From Dehalococcoidia bacterium (GTDB lineage: Bacteria; Chloroflexota; Dehalococcoidia; Dehalococcoidales; RBG-16-60-22), in assembly GCA_013202615.1 (NCBI GenBank), contig JABMRL010000075.1:1-6872 (forward strand): a stretch of 6,872 bases of DNA. Direction: 5' to 3'. The notes beneath the pieces are model-generated. The model had not been told where the DNA came from. It ran no database searches and worked only from the letters and a program-made list of their open reading frames with translations. The position numbers and the translations under genes were made by a program. Shown here piece after piece: positions 1 to 5,673 of this stretch (the stretch's first letter is position 1; every line of letters starts with the position of its first letter).

Positions 1-117
1 CTTCTGGTCAACCGGGTCAAGCCCGACGCCCTTCGTTTTATGCCGCCCCTCATCATTGGCAGTGCTGAGGTGGATGAGGCAGTAAATATCCTGGATAACA
101 TTCTGGCGGCGGTATAA
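1..117 (+). CDS. argD: Acetylornithine aminotransferase (ArgD-type), C-terminal end only
   Basis: Only the last 38 codons and the TAA stop (115-117) are present; the start lies upstream of the window. The reading frame from base 1 ends in residues that include VNRVKPDALRFMPP, the C-terminal pattern of class III PLP-dependent aminotransferases of the acetylornithine type (the family wording is close to 'R..PDTLRFMPPL'), followed by a helical tail rich in V, I and L. The enzyme transfers an amino group from glutamate to N-acetylglutamate semialdehyde in cytoplasmic arginine synthesis. The catalytic lysine and PLP-binding regions are outside the window. The nearby argG and argH favour argD over other class III aminotransferases such as GABA or ornithine transaminases, but the fragment alone cannot exclude these. 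Confidence 0.8.
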   Translation, partial: LLVNRVKPDALRFMPPLIIGSAEVDEAVNILDNILAAV

Positions 118-118
118 T
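92..118 (+). promoter_or_regulatory. Possible internal promoter over the argD stop codon
   Basis: A perfect TATAAT sits at 113-118, overlapping the argD stop. The best -35 candidate is TGGATA at 92-97 (4 of 6 to TTGACA) with a short 15-nt spacer, so the -35 half is weak. If used, transcription would begin around 125 and cover the hydrolase-like gene and argGH. A chance match is quite possible. Confidence 0.3.
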
Positions 119-134
119 GGGGGTATTCCCGAAA

Positions 135-153
135 AAGGAAAATTATGCGATAA
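135..153 (+). other. Two-codon minimal ORF with its own ribosome binding site (candidate leader)
   Basis: AAGGA at 135-139 lies 5 nt before an ATG at 145, which is followed by one CGA codon and a TAA at 151-153. The real gene begins at ATG 161, which has no Shine-Dalgarno of its own at normal distance, and a stop codon (158-160) sits directly before it. A ribosome finishing the start-stop unit could reinitiate 7 nt further on. This is an inference from spacing only; the AT-rich stretch could produce the pattern by chance. Confidence 0.2.
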
Positions 154-160
154 TAATTAA

Positions 161-1087
161 ATGAAGGTGAACCTTCGCAAACTCAGCATCTTTTTAGCCC
201 TGACCGCGGTGCTCCTGATTGGCGTTGTCCTCCTCGCTTTTTCCTATGTTGATATTGGTCTTACTGATCTGGCTGACGGGAAAGCAAAACAGATGGTGAT
301 GGCTGGTTTCGCGGAAGTGCCGGAGTCGATCGTGGAGGACGCAGCCGCAACGGCGATGGAGCTTTATGGCGACTATCAGGATAAATACGAAGAGTACGTC
401 GACCAGTTGCTGACCACCTATATCGAGGCTAAAGACAGGGATTTCGTTGTTATCTTCAATCCGGGGGGTTGGGGAACCAAGGTATTGGAAAAATCACCGA
501 CATGGTGTGAAATCTGCCAGGGGATTGAAACAGAGTTAGATGGGCTGGGATATTCATCACTGATACTTGATTACCGGCGAACGGCGGAAAGCATGCGCGG
601 TTTAACCAGGGAGTTGGTGGAGTTATTCTCCGTTTATCCCTCCAAAGCCGAGAATCTGGCCGGTCGCGTGGAATTCCTCACTCGAAATGTTCCCGACCTC
701 AAGATTATCGTTGCCGGGGATAGCAATGGCACCGTCATTTCGGACACGGTCATGGATATCCTGTATGATAACCCCAGGGTGTACAGTATTCAAACCGGGA
801 CTCCTTTCTGGCACAAACGGACAACCGTGGAACGGACGCTTGTGCTGGATACAAATGGCAGGATTCCTGATGCCTTCAGTCAGGGCAATATACCGGCCAT
901 GGTCATAACCAGCCTGAAAGCGCTCATTGGTTTATCCTTAACGGAGGACGAGGAAGCCGGTCGTATTTTCTATTTCGTGCGGGCGCCCGGGCACGACTAC
1001 AACTGGCAATACCCCGATGTTAATTTGAAAATAATCGGCTTCTTGGAAGAGAATTTCAGCGCAGATAGGCAAATATCACATAACTAG
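161..1087 (+). CDS. Membrane-anchored alpha/beta-hydrolase-like protein of unknown function
   Basis: I do not recognise this 308-residue protein by name. The N-terminus (MKVNLRK) is positively charged and is followed by one hydrophobic segment at about residues 8-30, read as an uncleaved signal anchor or signal peptide, so the rest probably lies outside the cytoplasm. Residues 40-92 are mostly helical and charged. From residue 94 the pattern suits an alpha/beta hydrolase: a strand ending in NPGGWG (100-105, possible oxyanion loop), a nucleophile elbow GDSNG (187-191, Ser189), a strand with LVLD (Asp230) and PGHDY with His278 near the end, in the expected order for a Ser-Asp-His triad. A CEIC motif (Cys116, Cys119) is unusual. 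The start is ATG directly after an in-frame stop; no good ribosome binding site precedes it. The gene ends 14 nt before argG and probably shares its transcript, but nothing in it suggests a role in arginine synthesis. Esterase, lipase, peptidase or a non-catalytic fold relative all remain possible. Confidence 0.75.
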   Translation: MKVNLRKLSIFLALTAVLLIGVVLLAFSYVDIGLTDLADGKAKQMVMAGFAEVPESIVEDAAATAMELYGDYQDKYEEYVDQLLTTYIEAKDRDFVVIFNPGGWGTKVLEKSPTWCEICQGIETELDGLGYSSLILDYRRTAESMRGLTRELVELFSVYPSKAENLAGRVEFLTRNVPDLKIIVAGDSNGTVISDTVMDILYDNPRVYSIQTGTPFWHKRTTVERTLVLDTNGRIPDAFSQGNIPAMVITSLKALIGLSLTEDEEAGRIFYFVRAPGHDYNWQYPDVNLKIIGFLEENFSADRQISHN

Positions 1088-1095
1088 AGGGAGGT
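1088..1095 (+). promoter_or_regulatory. Ribosome binding site for argG, fixing its GTG start
   Basis: AGGGAGGT lies 6 nt before the GTG at 1102. No ATG start is available at the correct N-terminus, and the encoded protein begins just ahead of the conserved P-loop as expected for ArgG, so this site decides the non-ATG start. Confidence 0.75.
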
Positions 1096-1101
1096 CTTGC
1101 G

Positions 1102-2313
1102 GTGTCGGGAAAAGTGGTGCTGGCATACAGCGGTGGCCTTGATACTTCGGTTGCTATCCGGTGGCTCAAAGATAACTATGACCTGGAAGTGGTTGCCCTG
1201 ACCATCGATGTTGGCAACGAGCGCGACTTCACCGCGATTAAAGAGAAAGCGCTCAAGGTTGGCGCGGTAAAGGCAGTGGTAATCGATTCCAAGGAACTGT
1301 TTGTCAACCATTTCATTTTTCCGGCGCTGCAGGCTGATGCCCTTTATGAGGGGCAGTACCCGCTGGCGACGGCCCTCTCCCGGCCACTCATCGGCAAACT
1401 GCTGGTGGATGTGGCACGTGAGGAAGGGGCGGCGGCGGTTTCTCACGGCTCTACCGGCAAGGGTAACGACCAGGTGAGAATCGAAGTGAGCGTGAACGCA
1501 CTCGCTCCAGACCTCAAGATTATCGCTCCGGCACGGGAGTGGGGCATGACCAGGGAGGAGACCATTGCATATGCCGAGCGATATGATATCCCGGTGCCGG
1601 TCACCCTTTCCAGCCCCTATTCCATCGATGAAAACCTCTGGGGGCGGAGTATCGAGTGTGGTGTCCTGGAAGACCCGTGGGTGGAACCGCCGGAGGATGC
1701 CTTCGCCTGGACAAAATCGCCAAAGGAGGCGCCGGACACACCCGGTTACGTGGAGATTGGCTTTGAGCAGGGCGTCCCGTTTGCCATTGATGGCAAGAAG
1801 ATGGGCGGCGTTATGCTCATTCAGACGCTAAGTGAAATGGCCGGAAGTCACGGCGTGGGTCGGATCGATGTTCTGGAAAATCGTCTGGTGGGCATCAAGT
1901 CGAGAGAGATATACGAGGCACCGGCGGCCATGGTGCTTCTCCAGGCGCATCAGTCATTACAGGCAATGACCTTATCCAAAGAGCAGATGCGTTTCAAGCA
2001 GAAAGTAGCCATAGAATACGCTGACCTGGTCTACAACGGTCTGTGGTTTACGTCGTTGCATGAGGACCTGGCGGCCTGTATTCAATCCTCGCAGCGCTAT
2101 GTAACCGGTACGGTGAGGCTCAAGCTGTTCAAGGGTGCCTGTACCGTGGTGGGGCGGAAATCACCTTATTCGCTGTACAGCTACGGTCTGGCCACCTATG
2201 ATAAAGACGATGTTTTCGACCAGAGCGCCGCGGCCGGATTCATCCATATCTGGGGGTTGCCGGTAAAAACTCAGGCCCAGATACAGGGTACGGGCCGATT
2301 GGAAAAGAGCTGA
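1102..2313 (+). CDS. argG: Argininosuccinate synthase
   Basis: This enzyme joins citrulline and aspartate using ATP (giving AMP and pyrophosphate) to form argininosuccinate, the penultimate step of cytoplasmic arginine synthesis. The 403 residues match the usual length of about 400. Visible family motifs are the N-type ATP pyrophosphatase loop AYSGGLDTS (8-16), GQYPLATALSRP (84-95), HGSTGKGNDQVR (115-126, nucleotide/citrulline/aspartate-binding region), SIDENLWGRSIECGVLEDPW (174-193) and REIYEAPAA (268-276) in the tetramerisation/synthase part. The family commonly has a different small residue at Ser117 (HGxTGKGND), which is a tolerated position. The start is GTG, supported by an upstream Shine-Dalgarno and by the position of the P-loop. 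argH follows after one base, so the two enzymes of consecutive steps are almost certainly co-transcribed and translationally coupled. I saw no recognisable arginine-repressor operator or attenuator upstream. Confidence 0.97.
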   Translation: MSGKVVLAYSGGLDTSVAIRWLKDNYDLEVVALTIDVGNERDFTAIKEKALKVGAVKAVVIDSKELFVNHFIFPALQADALYEGQYPLATALSRPLIGKLLVDVAREEGAAAVSHGSTGKGNDQVRIEVSVNALAPDLKIIAPAREWGMTREETIAYAERYDIPVPVTLSSPYSIDENLWGRSIECGVLEDPWVEPPEDAFAWTKSPKEAPDTPGYVEIGFEQGVPFAIDGKKMGGVMLIQTLSEMAGSHGVGRIDVLENRLVGIKSREIYEAPAAMVLLQAHQSLQAMTLSKEQMRFKQKVAIEYADLVYNGLWFTSLHEDLAACIQSSQRYVTGTVRLKLFKGACTVVGRKSPYSLYSYGLATYDKDDVFDQSAAAGFIHIWGLPVKTQAQIQGTGRLEKS

Positions 2314-2314
2314 T

Positions 2315-3691
2315 ATGAGCCATATCAGAGGTCGCTTTCAGAAGGCGGCTGATAAAAAGGTCGCCGAATACACGTCATCCCTGCTCTTTGACTGGAGATT
2401 ATACAAACATGACATCGCCGGCAGTATTGCCCACGCCAGGATGCTGGCCCGGCAGGGAATCATCTCCAAATCCGACTCCGTGATAATCGTTCAGGGGCTT
2501 GAGTCCATTGAGCAGGAGCTAGCGCAGGGCAAATTTAAATTCAAGGCCGAACTGGAAGATATCCACATGGCCATAGAAGCCCGCCTTATCGAGAAAACAG
2601 GCGAGGCCGGCGGTAAAATCCACACCGCCCGCTCCCGGAACGACCAGATAGCCCTGGATTTACGCCTCTATATCAGGGAAGCTATTGCACAGACCGTAGA
2701 TAGTGTTCGTGAATTACAGCGTGCCCTGGTGAATCTGGCCGAAGCCAGCATGGGTGTGGTAATGCCGGGATACACCCATCTGCAGCCGGCACAGCCCGTT
2801 TTACTGGCACATCACCTTCTGGCCTATTTTGAGATGCTCCAGCGGGACGCGGGACGCTTTAACGACTGCCGGAAACGTGCCGATGTTATGCCCCTGGGCA
2901 GCGGGGCACTGGCCGGAGTCGCCTACAACGTGGACCGTGAGTTCCTGGCCCGTGAGCTCGGCTTCAGCCAGGTAAGCCAGAACAGCCTTGACGCCGTCTC
3001 GGATAGAGATTTCGTCCTCGAATATGAAGCCGCCGCCAGTACCTGCATGATGCATCTCTCAAGGCTGGCGGAGGAAATTATTCTGTGGTCGTCTGCCGAG
3101 TTCGATTTTATCGAACTCGATGAGGCATATGCCACCAGCAGCAGCATAATGCCCCAGAAGAAAAATCCGGATGTCGCCGAACTGATTCGCGGGAAAACCG
3201 GACGCGTGTATGGTAATCTGATGGCTTTTCTGACCACGATGAAAGCGTTACCTCTCGCCTACAATCGGGACCTTCAGGAGGATAAAGAAGGGCTTTTCAA
3301 TACCGTGGATACGCTTATGGCATCGCTCGATATATGTACCGGCCTGATAGCTACGTTGAAAGTAAATGCGGAAGGTGCCGCCAGGGCCGTGGAGCGCGGC
3401 TACATTCTGGCGACTGACCTGGCAGACTACCTGGTCGGGAAAGGGGAGGCCTTTCGCAGCGCCCATGAGATTGTTGGCAGGCTGATAAGTTACGCGGTGA
3501 AGAAGGGAAAATCGTTGCCGGAACTAAGCTTTGCGGAATACAGCAGTTTTTCTTCGTTGTTCGGAGAGGATGTTTATTCGATTACCGTGGATTCGTCCCT
3601 GGCCGCGAGAGATATTATTGGTGGTACGGCACCTAAGCGCGTGGCGCAGGCAGTGGCCGCCGCTAAAAAAACACTCGGGCAGGGGAGTTGA
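2315..3691 (+). CDS. argH: Argininosuccinate lyase
   Basis: It splits argininosuccinate into arginine and fumarate, the last step of arginine synthesis, and belongs to the homotetrameric fumarase/aspartase superfamily. At 458 residues it is full length. Motifs in order: GRF (6-8) near the N-terminus, DIAGSIAHARMLA (33-45), HTARSRNDQIALDLRLY (103-119), GYTHLQPAQP (152-161, with the conserved Thr154-His155), and the signature loop SSSIMPQKKNPD (275-286) that carries the catalytic serine, followed by ELIRGKTGRVYGNL. The signature usually starts with Gly where this protein has Ser275. The N-terminus lacks the common LWGGRF opening and reads IRGRF instead, a mild variant. ATG is one base after the argG stop, so translational coupling is likely; the purine-rich GGAAAAGAG at 2301-2309 inside argG could serve as ribosome binding site. 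A GC-rich hairpin begins 4 nt after the stop. Confidence 0.97.
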   Translation: MSHIRGRFQKAADKKVAEYTSSLLFDWRLYKHDIAGSIAHARMLARQGIISKSDSVIIVQGLESIEQELAQGKFKFKAELEDIHMAIEARLIEKTGEAGGKIHTARSRNDQIALDLRLYIREAIAQTVDSVRELQRALVNLAEASMGVVMPGYTHLQPAQPVLLAHHLLAYFEMLQRDAGRFNDCRKRADVMPLGSGALAGVAYNVDREFLARELGFSQVSQNSLDAVSDRDFVLEYEAAASTCMMHLSRLAEEIILWSSAEFDFIELDEAYATSSSIMPQKKNPDVAELIRGKTGRVYGNLMAFLTTMKALPLAYNRDLQEDKEGLFNTVDTLMASLDICTGLIATLKVNAEGAARAVERGYILATDLADYLVGKGEAFRSAHEIVGRLISYAVKKGKSLPELSFAEYSSFSSLFGEDVYSITVDSSLAARDIIGGTAPKRVAQAVAAAKKTLGQGS

Positions 3692-3695
3692 AGGT

Positions 3696-3721
3696 CCCCC
3701 TCTCCGTTGCAGGAGGGGGGG
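3696..3721. terminator. GC-rich hairpin between convergent argH and rpmB, possible bidirectional terminator
   Basis: CCCCCTCTCC (3696-3705) can pair with GGAGGGGGGG (3712-3721) around a 6-nt loop GTTGCA, giving ten pairs with one G-U. It lies 4 nt after the argH stop and 20 nt beyond the rpmB stop on the other strand. Neither side carries an immediate run of T, so it is not a textbook intrinsic terminator; it may act with Rho, protect 3' ends, or be a dispersed palindromic repeat. Confidence 0.5.
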
Positions 3722-3741
3722 GAATCAGGGGATGGTAAAAA

Positions 3742-3930
3742 CTAGGCTGTTTTCACCACTTTATGCTGGGTTCGCAGGCACCTGGTGCACAGGTTGAGGC
3801 GTTTGAGCTGACCGTTTATCGTCACCGTGGCCGGGTGTATGTTGGGTAGCCAGCGGCGGTTGGTTCGACGTTTGGAATGGCTGACATTATGACCGAACTG
3901 AGGTGTCTTACCGCACATTTCGCACTTCAA
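3742..3930 (-). CDS. rpmB: 50S ribosomal protein L28 (bL28), four-cysteine zinc-ribbon form
   Basis: This 62-residue protein of the large ribosomal subunit shows the L28 pattern throughout: CEMCGKTPQFGHNVSHS (3-19), RRTNRRWLPN (21-30) and LCTRCLRT (47-54), ending in KVVKTA. Two CxxC pairs (Cys3/Cys6 and Cys48/Cys51) mark the zinc-binding C+ form, in contrast to the cysteine-free form some bacteria switch to under zinc limitation. The start is TTG at 3930, chosen because AAAGGAG stands 8 nt upstream and because the next in-frame ATG (residue 5) would remove Cys3. The gene runs opposite to argH and divergently from the FakA-like gene, a neighbourhood also common in Firmicutes, where rpmB lies beside the Asp23/YloU and YloV genes. 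No Asp23 gene is present here. Confidence 0.96.
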   Translation of the reverse strand: MKCEMCGKTPQFGHNVSHSKRRTNRRWLPNIHPATVTINGQLKRLNLCTRCLRTQHKVVKTA

Positions 3931-3938
3931 TCTAGATG

Positions 3939-3945
3939 CTCCTTT
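3939..3945 (-). promoter_or_regulatory. rpmB: Ribosome binding site for rpmB, supporting the TTG start
   Basis: On the minus strand AAAGGAG is followed by 8 nt and then TTG (3930-3928). It is the strongest Shine-Dalgarno match near the gene and is well placed for TTG; the distance to the ATG at residue 5 would be 20 nt, too far. Confidence 0.75.
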
Positions 3946-3972
3946 GACTGTTTGGCAAATTTGATGTAATAT
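3944..3972 (+). promoter_or_regulatory. Candidate sigma70-type promoter for the FakA-DegV operon
   Basis: TTGACT (3944-3949, 5 of 6 to consensus) and TAATAT (3967-3972, 4 of 6) are separated by exactly 17 nt. The predicted start near 3979 would give a leader of about 45 nt before ATG 4025. The -35 region overlaps the rpmB ribosome binding site on the opposite strand. Confidence 0.5.
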
Positions 3973-3984
3973 GAAACCTACTAC

Positions 3985-4014
3985 ATGGTAGCACAGTCAG
4001 GCTGGACTTGACAA
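3985..4014 (-). promoter_or_regulatory. Candidate extended -10 promoter for rpmB
   Basis: Read on the minus strand, TTGTCA (4014-4009, 5 of 6) is followed after 18 nt by TACCAT (3990-3985, 4 of 6), preceded by TGC, which makes an extended -10. Predicted initiation near 3978 gives an rpmB leader of about 48 nt. It faces the plus-strand promoter in the same gap. Confidence 0.45.
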
Positions 4015-4024
4015 GGATGGAAAA

Positions 4025-5656
4025 ATGAAGCAAGTAAATTCCATCAGCGGCCAGGAATTACGGGAGATGTTCGCCGCGGCTACCGGGTGGTTGGAGAAAA
4101 GCTCCGCCGAAATTGACGCCCTGAATGTATTCCCGGTACCTGATGGTGACACCGGGACCAATATGCTGCTCACCATGCGCTCCACCATCGAAGAGGCCTA
4201 CCGGGCTCCTGACCGCAGCGCTTCGGCGGTGGCCCATGCCATGGCGCAGGGAGCGTTGATGGGGGCGCGGGGCAACAGCGGCGTTATCCTCTCTCAGATT
4301 CTGCGCGGGCTGGCACAGGGCCTGTCGGAAAAGGAATCTCTCAACGCGACCGACCTGGCCAGCGCTTTGCAGGAATCGTCGGCAATGGCGTACAAGGGAC
4401 TCAGCAACCCGGTAGAAGGGACGATGCTGACCGTAATCAAAGACATCGCCGCAGCCGTGCAGGCGGAAGCGGCTGACAATGGCGGGGATATGATAGCCGC
4501 CATGGAAGCGGCGGTCAATGCCGCCGGTGAATCGGTGGCCAACACACCGAACCTCCTCAACGTGCTGCGGCAGGCCGGCGTGGTTGATGCCGGCGGGCAG
4601 GGGCTGCATACCATTTTCGATGGTGCTCTGCGCTACCTCAGGGGTGAGACGGAACAGATGCGGTTCCGCAAGCCGCAGATTATTGTCACCGATTTGCATG
4701 CCACCAAGTTGCCGCAGATGATAGCCGCTGATGAGGTACCATACGGGTACTGCACCGAGTTTCTCATCAAGGGCGAGGAGCTGGATACGGACAGGATACG
4801 CAAGAAACTGGAAAAGAAAGGCGAATCGCTCATCGTGGTCGGTGATGACTCAGCGGCCAGGATTCATATTCACACCATTGAGCCCGGTGACGTTGTCTCT
4901 TTCGCCAGCGGTCTCGGCACCCTGCATCAGGTTTCCATCCGGAACATGGACGAACAGCACCATGATTATCTGGAAATGCAGAAAGACAGGGGCCCGGTGG
5001 TGGACATGGCCATTGTGGCGGTTGTCGCCGGGGATGGACTGTCCGACGTTTTCACCAGCCTCGGGGTAACGGTTATCGTTCCCGGCGGGCAGACGATGAA
5101 CCCGAGTACCAAAGATTTGCTCCAGGCGGTTGAGGAAGCCGCTGCGGATAAGGCCATAATCCTGCCCAATAACAAGAACATTGTGGCTACCGCCAACCAG
5201 GTGCAGTCCCTGACCGAAAAGAAGATTGAAGTGGTGCCCACGACAACCATCCCGCAGGGAGTGGCGGCGCTGCTGGCCTTTGACTATGAAGCAAATCTGG
5301 AATCAAATATCCAGATAATGACCAGGGCCGTATCATCGGTAAAGACAATTGAGATATGCCGCGCCGTGCGCGCAGCCAAACTGGACGGCCTGAAAATCAA
5401 GAAGAAACAGCCGATTGGCTTTCTGGATGGTGACCTGTTAGCCGTGGGGGATAGTGGCCTTGAAGTGCTCAACAAGATGCTGTCCAAGCTGGATCTGGGT
5501 AAAATTGAGGTAATCACCATTTACTACGGGGCTGATACTAAGTCGGCTGAGGCGGAGCAGGTGGCGGGTGATATTCGCAGCCGGTACCCGCAGCTGCAGA
5601 TAGAGGTGGTGAGGGGTGGGCAGCCGCACTATAACTATATTATTTCCATTGAATAA
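4025..5656 (+). CDS. fakA: FakA-like fatty acid kinase (DAK2 domain protein, YloV family)
   Basis: In characterised members FakA phosphorylates a fatty acid held by a FakB/DegV protein, and the acyl phosphate feeds PlsX/PlsY phospholipid synthesis. The protein has 543 residues, near the family's usual length of about 550. The N-terminal DAK2/DhaL-type kinase domain (about 8-205) shows NVFPVPDGDTGTNM (34-47, with Asp40 and Asp42 as likely Mg-ATP ligands), GARGNSGVILSQI (80-92), EGTML (131-135) and DAGGQGL (188-194). The middle domain has GYCTEF (Cys243) and HIHT (His281, His283), which match the zinc ligands known from the Staphylococcus aureus enzyme. The C-terminal domain (about 325-543) ends in the family-typical HYNYIISIE. 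The start is ATG 4025 with AAGGA 7 nt upstream. Two DegV genes follow closely, supplying likely partner proteins in one operon. Substrate is inferred from family and context; older annotation would read DAK2 domain or dihydroxyacetone kinase-like protein. Confidence 0.88.
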   Translation: MKQVNSISGQELREMFAAATGWLEKSSAEIDALNVFPVPDGDTGTNMLLTMRSTIEEAYRAPDRSASAVAHAMAQGALMGARGNSGVILSQILRGLAQGLSEKESLNATDLASALQESSAMAYKGLSNPVEGTMLTVIKDIAAAVQAEAADNGGDMIAAMEAAVNAAGESVANTPNLLNVLRQAGVVDAGGQGLHTIFDGALRYLRGETEQMRFRKPQIIVTDLHATKLPQMIAADEVPYGYCTEFLIKGEELDTDRIRKKLEKKGESLIVVGDDSAARIHIHTIEPGDVVSFASGLGTLHQVSIRNMDEQHHDYLEMQKDRGPVVDMAIVAVVAGDGLSDVFTSLGVTVIVPGGQTMNPSTKDLLQAVEEAAADKAIILPNNKNIVATANQVQSLTEKKIEVVPTTTIPQGVAALLAFDYEANLESNIQIMTRAVSSVKTIEICRAVRAAKLDGLKIKKKQPIGFLDGDLLAVGDSGLEVLNKMLSKLDLGKIEVITIYYGADTKSAEAEQVAGDIRSRYPQLQIEVVRGGQPHYNYIISIE

Positions 5657-5661
5657 GGAGG
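5655..5661 (+). promoter_or_regulatory. Ribosome binding site for the first DegV gene, overlapping the FakA stop
   Basis: AAGGAGG overlaps the last two bases of the FakA stop codon (5654-5656). The in-frame TTG at 5662 directly abuts it and is too close, while ATG 5674 is 12 nt away, slightly long but workable. The protein starting at ATG (MAVKIVTDS) matches the family N-terminus, so ATG is preferred. Confidence 0.65.
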
Positions 5662-5673
5662 TTGTACTTTCAC

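Noticed and set aside
119..131. GGG-TATT-CCC as a terminator hairpin after argD
   Set aside because: It has only three base pairs and no T-run, so it is not a stable stem.
1084..1446. Minus-strand open frame of 120 codons across the start of argG
   Set aside because: It is antisense to the conserved argG P-loop region and its translation shows no family pattern.
3665..3671. Run of seven A inside the end of argH as the U-tract of a minus-strand rpmB terminator
   Set aside because: The hairpin base at 3696 is 24 nt away, too far for intrinsic termination, and no other stem adjoins the run.
3981..3991. Imperfect palindrome CTACATGGTAG as a repressor operator
   Set aside because: It has only four paired bases per arm and overlaps the -10 assigned to rpmB; too short to claim as an operator without comparison.
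4008..4013. Perfect TTGACA just before the FakA start, as a plus-strand -35 element
   Set aside because: Any matching -10 at 16-18 nt would fall inside the coding sequence, and none is there. The same bases are better read on the minus strand as TTGTCA for rpmB.
4058..4699. Long open frame (213 codons) on the minus strand within the FakA-like gene
   Set aside because: It lies wholly antisense to a well-supported gene, has no recognisable motif, and is explained by GC-rich codon use in the real frame.
5662..5673. TTG at 5662 as the start of the first DegV protein
   Set aside because: It directly abuts the AAGGAGG site with no spacer and adds four residues absent from the family N-terminus; ATG 5674 fits better.
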